Positions 36,901 to 49,410 of a DNA stretch of 64,000 nucleotides are shown in pieces (the first letter of the stretch is position 1; the number at the start of each line of letters is the position of its first letter). The notes under the pieces are model-generated. The model was not told the DNA's origin. It was given only the letters and a program-made list of their open reading frames with translations, and did not search any database. Made by a program: the position numbers and the translations under genes. The DNA comes from Corella eumyota (lineage: Eukaryota > Chordata > Ascidiacea > Phlebobranchia > Corellidae), in assembly GCA_963082875.1 (NCBI GenBank), contig OY720098.1, positions 4,650,001 to 4,714,000 on the forward strand, in the 5' to 3' direction.

Positions 36901-37179
36901 TTAAATTAAGGTTTAAAACTAAATTAAGCAAGAAGGTATTTGTAAAAAGTTAAAAACATTATTAAAATATATAGAAATAAAATAGTTTTTTAGGTTTTTC
37001 AGTTTTTAAAATATACATACAATTAACTAAACTTTTGTTTTTAAAAATTATTTATAAATAAATAAAATATTTTAATATATTAAAATAAATAATTGGTTAT
37101 CAAATATGTACAATTTTTAGTTACCTTTGCAAAGCGAAATAACAGCCATTAGCCCCGTGAAGAATAAAGCGCTCTTCAT
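33985..37179 (-). CDS. GPI-type Ly6/uPAR-EGF surface protein (copy 3)
   Basis: Eleven exons: 37179-37125, 36382-36218, 36134-35952, 35878-35765, 35682-35518, 35407-35246, 35180-35001, 34925-34773, 34590-34429, 34321-34181, 34082-33985 (525 aa). Exons 2-11 appear identical to copy 2, introns included. Exon 1 differs (MKSALFFTGLMAVISLCKG against MKSALLIMGLMAVISLCEG), so the mature proteins of copies 2 and 3 should be the same or nearly so. Either a very recent duplication with exchange in intron 1, or an assembly duplication, would give this pattern. Confidence 0.88.
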
Positions 37180-37335
37180 TTTTTGATCAAATTTTATTAA
37201 AAATTAAAAAAAATATTTAAAAGATTTAATTCTGTAGGCTAAAACCTGAACAACAGCGGCAGAATTAGATTTAAATTTAAATTTCATCTACGTTATTTTT
37301 AAAAATTTCAAACTGACTAATTTGGCCAAAATGTC

Positions 37336-38764
37336 AGGCCCTATTTATATAAAATATCATAGCCTAGCAACGTACACAAACAGTCTCCGTTCACCCAATC
37401 AAAAAGGTTTTAGCTAATTTTTTAAAAAAAAGGTGACATATCCATGGTGAAATGAACGTGGTTTTATAGTTAAATACACATATAGAATAAATATTCTCCC
37501 TTTTCTATTTTTTAAGTTTTCCGTGAGATCGCCTTACTTACCGGCATGTTTTTTAAATAAAACGCACCTTTTGCAAACAATCAGGTCGTTTGTTATTCAA
37601 GAGCATGTAAAATCCTTTTTGTTTTGCTTGTGGTAAATTGCGTGCTGTTGACCTAATCTATTAAAAAAAAAAATTGTTTACCTCCTTTTGTGTTATAATT
37701 TAAAAAAAAAGTTGATTTAAAAAATTTTTAATAAAAATGTTATGTTATTTTTTTTTTAAATAAAATATCTAATTGGTCTGGAGCTTTTTTTTTTCTGTCG
37801 AAAGTTATACACAATGGTAAAATGTGCTTTTCTCAGAAGGACCATAATTCACTTCAGAATCAATAATAAATTTCACAATGTTGACAGTTTACTTTCATCC
37901 TACTGACGGTACTTTCCGTATAACATGGCGACCCATAAGATTGGCTTAAACAAAGTAAATAGCAAATTTTCGTTGGTTTTCAAAAATTTCCGTTCTAACA
38001 TTTTTATTATATTCATTTTTTTAGAACGATAACTTTTAAAAGACAAAATGTGCAACGATTGATTTTTATTTATTTATTAATATATTAACATAATGTTTTT
38101 AATAGATACCAATTATTTTTAACAATTTGCTATTTTAACAATTTTCTATATTAACTATTTTTTTAACTGAGTTTATTTTTTATAAAGTTATACGGGTATA
38201 AACTTATATAAGATATAAGATATGGTAACACATATTTGGTATTGGTAGTTTAGTAAATTTATAGCATTGTGTTATACTAAGATTTATTGAATAGTCTTTA
38301 AAATGAAATTAATCATGTTTCGCTTAGATAATTTATAACTCAAGTATTTGCTAAAGAGGTTGGTAATCAAAAAGAAAGAATTCGAACTTTCTGACATTAA
38401 ACAGCCACAAATCTAATCTTTGGTAAAGAATTCGAAAATTTTCAAATTAACTTCGCATAAGCACTTACAGTTTTTAACAACTTTGCTATGTACAAACATG
38501 TGGTTAACTTTTATTATTCAAAACAAGGCCACATCGATGATAAATTCGCACTAAAGTGTATTTTTACATATCATCAAATCTTTTTAAATAAAATTTGAAA
38601 AAAATAAATACTTATTTAACCGTATTAAAAAAATGAGTACACGCAAAAATGTTGTTTTTTCAAGTACATGTTGTTTATATATAATTGTTGATAATTGAGT
38701 ATAGGACATAATAATTACTAGAAATCTGTTTATGAACACTTTTAGTAAAACGATATTTTTAAAT
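37336..38764. other. Intergenic region between copy 3 upstream side and Ly6/uPAR gene 4 3' end
   Basis: About 1.4 kb. The left part should be promoter of copy 3, the right part 3' flank of gene 4. No coding frame, RNA or repeat is recognisable. Confidence 0.55.
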
Positions 38765-41438
38765 TTATTGGGACCTAAATAAAAGTTGGAATAAGAGTCC
38801 AAACAGCAAGGAGCAAATCGAAACACTGTTAACAGTGCTACCATTGAAAACACCAAAAATACCTAAAAAATTAAATTAAAAAAACCTTTGTTAAAAATGT
38901 GAAAAATTTTTTTTTTTCTTATACCTTTGACAATACTTTTTGCAAAATATTTAAAATTATAAAAACCATTTAAATTTCTAACCTTGGTTACAACCATCAG
39001 TAGTGCAGGTGTAGTTACAGTTTTGGGTTTGTTGAAGTGGGGAAACATTTTCAGTAACACACGCGGAACCTATATCAACACGACTACAAGCTCTTTGTAC
39101 AAATCTGGTAAATCCTTTTTCAGATGCTACAAACAAAAATCGTTACACATTTTCCGGATATTTTAAGTCGTTTTTAAAGTATTTAAACAAAAAAATAAAG
39201 TATTTAGTTTTGCTTGTTGCAAATTTTAGTTTTTTTAATTGTTGGTGCAAACATAGATTAAAAATTAAAACCTAATTTAATGAAATGATCGCAATAATTT
39301 AAATATAACAAGTTTAACACCTAAAAATATGAGAATATTTTAGAGGTTTTCGTCTCATACACTCTTATTGTATCGTTTGTTATATAAAAAAAATTGTTAA
39401 ATATCACTACTTGTCCTAACTATTTTTTTTCACCTTTGTGTTTAGTTCGCAATTTTATTGTTTAACCTAAATTTTCTTTTATCAATATACAGTCAAAAGA
39501 GAAAACTAGTTAAAGAGAAAATCGTATTTAAAATAACTGTGTTACCGGCTCGGTTTACAGCCTTATGACGATCTGTGATCACGCAATATCCTTCATAGGG
39601 ATATGTACAGGCGATTTCCGGTGGTGGATTACTTAAACATCTGTCGTAGCCATCAAGAACGTCAGTTGAAATATCGGTGAAACATTGGACACAACTTGGT
39701 CGACTTGCTAAACATATAACGCAAACCCAAATCACACTTTAATTTTATTAGAAGTATTTTGAAATCTTTGAAAGGGTATATGCTTGATCTTTAAGAAATA
39801 TTTACTACACTGGGATTTAAATTGTAACATTTTATTGTCACTTACGCCATCCTGTGTTGCACCCATCTATTGTGCAACTCTCTTGGCAGGTGTACATTTG
39901 AAGGCTTGATGCTGTTGAGGCAACTGTAGATGCAGTACAACCAGTTGTGACGGCTGCGGTAGCACAACCTCTTACCACGCTTAACAGTCTGTATCCCAAA
40001 ACAGGATCAGCTTCAGCTGTATATTATCGAAACAGGAGATAACAAAAGAATCGTTTTAAAGAAAAACGTTTTATATTTTTATTTTAGCGCTATTAAAGTA
40101 AATTTCAACGACATTATACCGGAATGGGACAAATCATTTCTTGCAGAAAGATAATAAGAGACAGTAGAAACGCAATGAGTTGAGGCAGAGGGACACAGAC
40201 TTCGAGTAGTTGCCCTATCACATGTGCCAGCACCGGTTGTATCGGAACATTGGACGCAGTATAAACCTTGAGTTTCTGGAGCTGCAACCAATCCGTTAGC
40301 TGCAAATAAAAAAATCGTCGGATTATAATATATATAACATTCTAATATGGGATTAAGAACATTTTTTACTTATACGGGTAATTTATATTTATTTTGTTTA
40401 CCCATTGCAGCCATGTTACAGCCATCGGTGTCGCAAACAGCTGAGCAAGTGTAATCTAAGTAATTTGCGGCAGCCAAGGATGGGTCAGCAGGAGCCGAGA
40501 AAAAGCATTGATCTCGATGTGTGAAAGCAGTTGCCAATGCACAACCTCTTGTAACGGTTTGCGCGACAGAAACGCCATCTAAGTCAAAAAAGTCAGGTTA
40601 AAATAGATTTCTACTAAAAAAATTAGTTGCAATTTGTCACGGCGAATGCTTAGTTATATTTTACTTACTTAACAAGACGTTGGTGGTGGAATAGGCACAA
40701 TAGGCTTCCATTGTATCATCCAATAAACAAGGTGTGCCGGCGATAGTTCCATCTGTACATGCTGCTCCATCAACCTCGCTATTACATTGGGCGCATAATC
40801 TGTATGTTGGGGTCGCCGCTAAAAACAAACAAAAAAAAGACTAAAAACGTTGAAAAAATGTCAAAAAAATGTCGAAAATTTGAAAACTCAATTTTTATTT
40901 TAAAGTTTGCAGTGTAACACACTTAGTTCGACAAATTAAATATAAAATGTGTATATTATTTTATTGTGTCGTTACATTTAATTTAACAAAAATACTATTG
41001 ACGTCATTACCACTTTCATAGATAGCGCTTAAAAAACATAAAAATAAATGAAATACTAAAATATGTATTGTCATAGATATAGCTTTACTTACCAACTTCA
41101 GTGGAGCAGTTAGCTCCTGTAAACGCAGCTGGACAAACGCAGGTTCCCGAAAAGTAGTTACAATAACCATTCGCACAAGCATTTGGGCAAGGGGTATAGG
41201 AAGCTAAGAACATAATTCGTCAAATTTTTATTATTTATTTTAAAATATTTAATGTAACCACGTTCGGGCATATTTATACTCACAATTAAAAAAAAAAAAA
41301 AAAAAAAATTTGACTTAAATTAAATCCTTTTAATATAAAAAATTAAAAAATATTTTTTAACAAAAAGTTACAATTTTAGAAGTTTTTACCTGCGCCTAAA
41401 AACAAACTAAACACAATAAATATCGCGGTATACTTCAT
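38765..41438 (-). CDS. Shorter Ly6/uPAR-EGF GPI-type protein lacking the first three-finger domain (gene 4)
   Basis: Nine exons (41438-41390, 41203-41093, 40818-40669, 40578-40402, 40299-40120, 40016-39846, 39707-39546, 39126-38983, 38862-38765) sum to 1,242 nt, 413 aa. Signal peptide MKYTAIFIVFSLFLGA is followed at once by the EGF-like exon (CPNACANGYCNYFSGTCVC). Three three-finger domains follow, each two exons: TYRLCAQC...CDTDGCN, LYCVQCSD...CTIDGCN and SCVQCFTD...CTTDGCN. The last exon gives a hydrophobic GPI-type tail (VSICSLLFGLLFQLLF). Genes 5 and 6 have an extra domain before the EGF. Since all introns are phase 1, loss of that exon pair leaves the frame intact. The signal exon and upstream region are nearly identical to gene 5. 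Confidence 0.9.
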
Positions 41439-41615
41439 ATTTTTTATTACCAATTCTTGTTTATAAAAAAATCAATTAAAAATTTAAAATTTTCTGTAAG
41501 TAATAAAAACTTTATTTAAAAAATATATAAAAGAAAAAAAATATATTTAACTTTAATATAAAACCATAACGTCTTAACTCAAATTATTTTAAATGAGCAT
41601 TACCTGCGAAATAAT
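41301..41615. repeat. Promoter/signal-exon block shared with gene 5
   Basis: 315 bp covering the end of intron 1, exon 1 and about 180 bp upstream. It matches 53791-54105 at a constant offset of 12,490 with a single difference seen. Sequence outside the block is not alike to that degree. A run of about 22 A residues (ending 41308) sits at its left edge. Confidence 0.88.
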
Positions 41616-42300
41616 CTTATAGTTTAATTTTGGTTTGACTTCTAGCATGTTTCATTTTGTTAAACGCAATTTTTTATTTAATTTCTATTTAAAGTTTACC
41701 AATCACATTCTTCAAATTTATTTTTTATTTTAAGTAATGTTAAAGATCTTTTACCTATCGTATATATTTTAAAGCTAACCAGTAAGTGTAAAAGATATAA
41801 CTAACAACCTAATGGTAAGTTCCTTAATTAAGTGGGTCGACTAATAAATAACACAAATTGGAAGGTGGGCTGTATAACTCACTAAAACTGCCATACAGAT
41901 TTGATTTTAATATAAGACAATAAAAACAATAAAGTAAAACAACAAAGTGTATCCTAAGTAATATATTCTGCAATCTCTATTTATTTTACAGTTTAAAGAA
42001 GTCGGGTTAGATTACATATAATACAAAATAAAATCAACTACCTCGAAATTTCAACCAGTAAAAAAGTAAGATACAAATATACTTACTTGTTGTTTCTTCT
42101 GAAAATTTAAAAAAAGTAATTTTACAAAATTAACCTTATATTTAAGGAAATAAATAAATAGCTTGAACAAAGTGTACAACATCGTGTAAACTTTCGTAAG
42201 GAAAAAGAGGGGCTGTCACACTATAGCAAGAAGGATTTTGTTGTTTTTGAACACTCGGTTAATACGATTAGTTAGTCATTATTAAAACAACAACAATCTT
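41616..42300. other. Spacer upstream of gene 4, up to the LTR element
   Basis: AT-rich sequence with no recognisable gene. Its last five bases (42296-42300, ATCTT) form the left target-site duplicate of the BEL/Pao element. Confidence 0.6.
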
Positions 42301-42926
42301 TGTAGGATCTAATACACTCCTACTATGGCTTAAACAATTATTAAACCCCAATAGAGTACGCTGTAAAGATGAGCATCGATAAGAAAGCCACACTTAATTA
42401 AAATACACAAAATAGTCGTGTTAAATCAAACTCGCTAACTTATTACCAAAACCTGCCCAAGGATTCAATCTACCAAATGTAATCTGTACAAGCGGCTTTT
42501 AATCAGAATTGAAACTACAGGAAATGCGAACTAAATGCGACACAAAAATATGACATAAAACACAAACTACAAAGTATATAATCAACAAATTAAGTATAAA
42601 AGCGAAAGTCTAATTGTGTGTTAAACCTTACTTCGGCCTTACTTATTTATGAGTTTTTACGTCCAGCGAACTGACCAAAAAGCTATATTGCCAGTTATTT
42701 AAAGCGAAATAAAATAGGAGAAAACGCATACAAACAATAAAGAAAATACAAAGCATTATCGATAAACAGGACAACAAGTGCGTCATAAATGACGATGGGG
42801 AGTGAAAATCTCCCGCAGCTGGGATCAAGCCGAATGATTCAGCATGAAACGCCGGAGCTCACTAAAAGTGACCTCCCGCTAATAAATCATTTCAAATTTT
42901 TAATAAGATCGATAATGGACATAACA
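42301..42926 (-). repeat. LTR of the BEL/Pao element (3' LTR in element sense)
   Basis: 626 bp with TG...CA ends, nearly identical to 49411-50036. Preceded by the target duplicate ATCTT. Confidence 0.95.
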
Positions 42927-43258
42927 TACCGGCCCCAAATGACAGAGTGTAATAACACGAGGGCATTTAACAACAAAAATGTTCATTATACGATAACAAA
43001 ATACAAGAAATAAACACAATAACTGCATTCGAAACTTCAACAAAAATACAAAGTATTCAGTTAACATTACGTATAACATATAATAACGATGAAACTAACG
43101 CTACATCTATAAGGTAGCAAGTGTGTCAGTTCATGCAATACAAGGCACACCTATCACAAAAATACGTTTTACAAAAATGATATGAAAGTGTAAAGAAGAA
43201 AAACTGTGAGGCATGCAGGCGTAAATACAAACACAAATAAAACATCGAAAATACAAAT

Positions 43259-46200
43259 TTATGCGACCCCTTCTAAAAGGCAAATTTTGCGAATGTCTCG
43301 GGTTAAGGTAGCATATGCAGTGCGCACCTGGACACGGCGCACCATCCCGTTCTTGTCTTTAATGCACTTCTCGATAATCCCCTTCGGCCAGAGTCCTCTC
43401 TTCGCATTCTCATTAACGATTAAAACCACGTCGCCAACCGTGAAATTCCTCATCGGTTGAAGCCATTTTTGTCGCAATTGTAACAAAGGCAAATACTCTT
43501 TGGTCCATCGGTCCCAAAATTGATCAGCAAGAAGTTGAACCAACCTCCACGATCGCCTGTAACCGTCTGCCTTGACAAACGTGTCTGGAGGCAGGTCATT
43601 GTCTATTGCTCCTTTTAGCAACATATTTGGCGTCAATGCCAATTCATCTTTGCAGTCATCGCTGAGTGGCACCAGAGGTCTGCTGTTCAAGATTCGTTCC
43701 ACCTCAGCCATCAAGGTTAAAAGTGAAAAATCGTCAAGAATGGTTTCGCCCATTATTAGCCTCATGATTTTCCGAACGGATCGTATCATCCGCTCCCAGA
43801 CTCCGCCTTGGTGACTCGCAGCTGGCGGATTAAAACTCCAATCAATCTCGTTTTGTAGGAGCGCGTCGTGAATTTGCTTTTTATTCCATCTCCTGATACC
43901 TTCTCGTAGCTCTCTCTCGGCCCCAACAAAGTTTGTGCCGTTATCGCTATAAATTCTTTTTGGACCCAAGCGGCGAGACGAGAATCGGCGGTAAGCATCA
44001 ATAAAAGCACTTGTTTCTAAGGATTGGGCTACTTCGATGTGAATAGCCCGAGTAGCCATGCAAGTAAAAATACAAGCATATCGTTTAACTTGACTTCTAC
44101 CACTTTTTGTGAGAATTGGCCCCATGTAGTCAACTCCCACACATGTAAATGGAGGATTATTTGAAGTGACCCTCGGCATCGGTAAAGTGGCCATAATTTG
44201 TTCCCCCACTTTAGCAGACCAAAATCGGCATTTTCTACAGCCTCTTAGAATCCTTCTGACAGTGGCTTGTCCGCGTAGAATCCAAAAACGTTCTCGAATG
44301 GCGGACAAGACATGAATTGTTCCCGAATGCCCATGCCTGTTATGATAGTTTGTCGCAATAAGTTCAGTTACAACATGGTTAGATGGAAGAATCATCGGAT
44401 GTTTGGTGATTAGAGGGACGGTTGAATTATGTAGCCTGCCACCAACGTACATAATGCCTTTAACTAAAACCGGGCTTAGCTTTCTTAAAGTGCTAAGCTG
44501 TTTTGATTTATTTAGATGTTGCTTAGACTTGAATTGTAAAGGCTCGTAAAAAGTTTGGTGGTCATGAAGTTGATTGATCACCTCGGAAAAAGATTGTCGT
44601 TGAACTGCCCGCACAATGGCAGCTGTTGCGCTATTTAGTTCTTTTAGCGATAAAAATTCAGGAATGGCGTATTTGTCGTTAGATTTAGCTTTCCGTTGAG
44701 ACACCTTCCATAACAAAAAGGTGCGATATCGCAGAATCCAGGCGGTTGCTCGTTGTAGGTTTGTAAACGAAGAATAACGACGCCACAAACGCAGTAAACT
44801 AAATTGATCACTGCAAACAACATTACACAAGGTCACTGACTTGACCTCAGGATCGGCGGTCAATAACGGCAAAATAGCAGGGCGAACCGGCCAATGTTCG
44901 ACTGTCTTATAAAGAAAGGTTGGGCCTTTAAACCACAGGTCTGCCTTGTGCAGTTCATTAGGCATTAAGCCTCTTGATGCAATGTCAGCGGGATTTCGCT
45001 TTGTGTCAACATGCATCCAGTGTTCTGGTTTCGAAAGCGAATGAATCATTTCTAATCGATTAGCGACAAAGGTTTGAAATCGCGTTGATGTGTTTGTAAT
45101 GTATTGGAGAACGGTTGTAGAATCAGTCCATAAATAAACATTGTCAATTTTATATTCCAGTTCTCGACGTATAAGGTCGCTGAGTTTTACGGCTACCACA
45201 GCCGCCGTAAGTTCGAGTCGGGGTACGCTTACAGGCTTAAGGGGAGAAACACGTGCCTTCCCCATTACAAAAGACAAATAAATATTTCCATGCAAATCAA
45301 TCATGCGTAGATAACTAACAGCACCATAACCCACATTGCTAGCATCACTAAACGTGTACAGCTCAATACAACAATAATCAACATTTACAGGTTTAAAACA
45401 TCTGGGTATACTAATGTGCTCTAAATCAACAAGAGTGTTAAGCCAATTATTCCAAGTGTTAATATGTTGTTCTGGAACCAGATCGTCCCAGCCCAACTGT
45501 GCAGAACATGCTTTCTGTAAAAGTTTGCGTGCAGGAAGAATAAATGGAGAAGAAAAACCCAATGGGTCATATACCTGACTTACCATCGATAGTATACCGC
45601 GTCTCGTGGACGGTTTAGTTTGAACGTTTACCTTTACCTCGAAACGGTCTAAAGAGGTGTTCCAATACACACCAAGCGCTCGCTCGGTTGGCAGTTCGTG
45701 TAAGTCTAAATTTACCACCGAAGATGCCAAGTCACACGCTGGGATTGACGATAGTACGGACCTGTTATTACTAATGTATTTCGTTAAATGAAAGCCACCG
45801 CTTTTAAGAAGCGGTGAAATAGCAGATATAAGTTCTACAGTATCATCAACAGACTTACATGACTTTAACAAATCATCTACATAAAAGTTACGCTTAATAG
45901 TATTTACAACATTCTTATCTGCTTTTGTTGCGTTGTCGTCAGCAGTTTTCCTAAGCGCATATGACGCACAGCTTGGCGACGAAGTTGCACCGAAAATATG
46001 CACGTTCATCTGATAGTCAACTGGGCGCGAGAAAGGTCATTATCGGGCCACCACAAAAATCGCATGGCATCACGATCACATGGTCTCACAAAAACCTGAT
46101 GGAACATGCCTTTAATATCTGCCACAAGGGCAATAGCCTCTTGGCGAAAGCGCAAAAGCACTCCCACCAGACTGTTAGTAAGGTCAGGCCCCTGTAATAA

Positions 46201-49200
46201 AACATCATTTAACGAAACACCGCAGTGTTTCGCAGCACAATCAAACACTATACGGAACTTAGGGCCCGTACAGTGGTGTGGTATATACCACGTTATATCA
46301 TTTACACAGTTCCTATTAGCCAATACAGTGGCATGTCCTAATTTTACATATTCATCAATTTTCTCCCTATATTGCCTAAAAATATCAGGGTTAGCAATAA
46401 ACTTCTTCTTCAAAGATTGCAGCCTTTGAAGTGCCATCTTCCTATTCTTCGGAAGTTTGATATATTCCTCTTTCCATGGTAATCCGATTTCATAGTGTTC
46501 GCCGTTCCGCGAAACTGTTTTATCCATAATTTTTAAAGCCCTTTTGTCGTTTAATGACATTTCGCTCCTTTGCTCACAATCAAGGTCATGAAAGTCGCTC
46601 GACAAGACATTTAAAATGTCGCTGCATGATGCTGATACTTGTTCAGGTTCATGCATAAAGTTAACATTTATTCGTTGCGATTGTTTCTTTATATTATGGT
46701 CCGAGCCAAACAATGTCCAGCCTAAGGCCGTGTGTAACCCGAAAGGCTGGCCCTTTTTGCCGTAACGCCATTCAGAAACCCTGAATGCATCGTGAACGTT
46801 GTTTCCCAGAAGCAGCTCCACTGATTTTGATTTAAGTTCAGGAAACTTCAGGTCACGCAGATGCGGATACATGTTTGCCACCTTTTCCGTAGGAATGCTG
46901 TCACTTACGTTGACAATATGGTCGAGCACCAAAAGTTTTTCGACATTAAACGATTCTGTTTCATTGATCCCCTTTACATATAACGAGTCAACTCGGCTCC
47001 CATGGCTTGTTACCGAATTTGCTGTGTAGAGCTCGATATGTTCTTTTGTCTCCTTGAGACCCAATTTCTTTGCAAGGCTTGCAGTGCAAATACTTGTATC
47101 TGAACCGTCATCTAGAAAGGCGTATGTTTTCACAAAATTACTTTGATTGTTGCCCCAAACTTTAACTGGCACAATCTTGAAACGTTTCACATTTTTTACG
47201 CTGTTGTGGGAAACCTCGTTGCATGCCACAATAGCTGACTCGCTTTGCGGCTCCGAACTAGCCTCGGCGCTACTTGGCGGAATATTAATATGCAGGAGAG
47301 TATTATGTCTCTTGCCACAATCCCTACAGCCTTTGTCATATTTACAATCTCGGGACTGATGTCCTGCTCGCAGGCATTGAAAACATAAGCGTTTGTTTTT
47401 TACGTGCTCACGTCGATCTTGTGGGGTTTTTGATTTGAAAACTCCACATTGCCATAAAGGGTGGTGTTCACTGCAAGATGTGCACTTTTGCACAGGACCA
47501 TTATATCTTCTTTTGTTGCTTTCCTTTTCAACAGCAGCGAATACACGACCAGTGCGGGTTGCCCTACCTCTAGCGGTGTATTGGGCAGTGGGCACCTTTG
47601 ACCTGCAGTCCCGTTCAAGCTGCAGGCGGTGTAAAGATCGACGTTGATGTTTCGCTATTCTTTTTACGAACAACATAACATCTTCAAATGTTGGTGTCTT
47701 GCCATGATCTTCCATGTCATTAGCGAATTCTTTGTAACTTTTCCAAGCATTTTCTGGAAATCTTCGTAAGACTTTGAAGATTGTGTCTTGACTGTTAAGG
47801 TCATATTCAAAGCCACCTGCACTTAAAGTACAAGCACAAAAGTAAAGGTCGTCGGCAAATGTGTTCCAGCCGTCGGCATCAAACTCCTTTAGTTTTGGTG
47901 CATTAACTATTTTATTCATTGCGGCTTCTTTGAGTATATCAGGCTGATTGTATTTTTCATGCAGTCTAAGTCGTGCCTCACGGTATGCCTTTGTTCGATC
48001 TGCAATGACGTCACAACCGCAAATCGCTTGTAGGGCCTCCCCAGTACAATATTTAAGTAGAAAACTTAAACGGGCACTGTTATCGTGAATTCTACGTTCA
48101 ACAAATTCTTCAAAACGTCTTATAAATCCCAAGTATTGTAAAACGTTGCCACTGAAGCTATCCAACTCAATCTTTGGCGTGGCAAAATCAAAACTTGAAA
48201 ATGGCGGCTGATGCTGCTGAACAGGTTGAGGTCGGTCATAAACACGATCCTCTTGGCCGGAAAGATAATCCCTCGGGTCCGCTAATACGGACGGCTTTGG
48301 TCGATGTGCCAATGCCGGTGAAACTGCAGTTGGTGCCGGCCCCGCTGCCTTTATTGAGCGAGGTGATTTGTCGCCTTCGTATATTCGTAAATGCGACAAT
48401 GATGTTTCATTAAAGTTCATTTCTGGTTCGGTAACAGGCTTTGCAGCATATTGTTTCAGTCTTAAAGACAAAACCTCAGAGATGTCGGAGCCAAATTCGC
48501 TATCTTCGTATCTCTCAGCAAAACGAACCTTTTCTTGTGCATGAACAATTTGTTCTTGCATTTTAAGTTTCTCGCGTTTCCTGTTTAACTCTTTAACTTT
48601 TCTCTGGGCTTCAAGTTCCCTTTCTTGGCGCTTAGCTTCAAGTTCATCTTGAAGTTTGTCAATTTCGTGACGCTGTTTCATAAACTCAGCTGTTGAGCGG
48701 ACAACTTCCACATTTTCTTCGAGAGCTTCAACGCTTCGTCTGCTGCGGTGCGAGCGACCAGATCTGATCGACCGTCCGGCAACAGAACCTGCTCTTGAAG
48801 AAGTTTTTTGGACACAGGTCTCCAAATATGCCTGGTACCGATTGTCGGCTACAACTTTCCGCTGTTTTACTTCCTTCAACTTTGAAATAGCGGAGGTTCT
48901 TACTTCTCCCTCTGACTGGGAAATATAGTTCTTGCACGCGCCTACAACTCTTTTGTAGGCCGTATCAAAGTCACCCTTTAACCTTGTGACTTCTTTACTA
49001 TCAGAACACTCTGCTTCTATTTCTTTGCAAAGTTTGTTCTCACATCGGGTAAATGCCGATAGAGCATATGTACGCTCTTCCTTTGACCCCAAAGGTCCCG
49101 ACTTAGTAACAGTTTTACTAGTCGAAGTGTCCACAGTGGTGGACGAAGTAACAACCATACCTTCCGTTGTTACGGCGGGAGAAGTGACGTTTCCTTCCTC

Positions 49201-49203
49201 CAT
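43259..49203 (-). mobile_element. Coding interior (gag-pro-pol) of the BEL/Pao element
   Basis: Read from right to left: a charged coiled-coil-like gag start, a retrotransposon gag segment, zinc knuckles (LCFQCLRAGHQSRDC), an aspartic protease region (FLDDGSDTSIC), reverse transcriptase of the Pao type, RNase H, an integrase zinc-binding region (HNRHGHSG with CRKC) and integrase core (CVGVDYMGPI; YSDNGTNFVGA), ending in a short DNA-binding-like tail. The order and the protease type match BEL/Pao rather than Gypsy or Copia. About one break is apparent overall. Confidence 0.9.
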
Positions 49204-49410
49204 ATTTTACAAAAATTAATTAACAACTTAATTAACAAAACCCTATATGTATATTATTAACCACAGACACAAGTTATTGAATCTTATATTCAACAACTTT
49301 GCAAAAGCTAACTATCACAAATTAGCACACAAAAAATGCTTTTAACTACGCATAAGTAATACTTAACAACTTTCCAAATCTTACTAAGGTAAAACTCATA
49401 AATCTCGCAA

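Larger units (their letters stand above)
33288..37335. repeat. Tandem duplication unit 3
   Basis: The body (33288 to about 36775) is indistinguishable from unit 2. Beyond that, within intron 1 and the first exon, it departs from unit 2, retains the intron segment also present in unit 1, and carries its own signal-peptide variant. Homology to the other units stops at 37335, the right edge of the array. Confidence 0.88.

Noticed and set aside
25986-37179. Copies 1-3 as one long gene or as pseudogenes
   Set aside because: Each has its own signal exon, complete exon set, stop and GPI-type tail with the frame intact, so they are read as three separate genes.
38584-38856. 90-codon frame at the 3' end of gene 4, read as a long tail
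   Set aside because: The splice phase from the preceding exon selects another frame that ends at 38765 with a GPI-like tail matching the paralogues.
42927-43258. An envelope-like or extra gene between the pol end and the LTR
   Set aside because: Only short frames without signal peptide, membrane segment or known motif.
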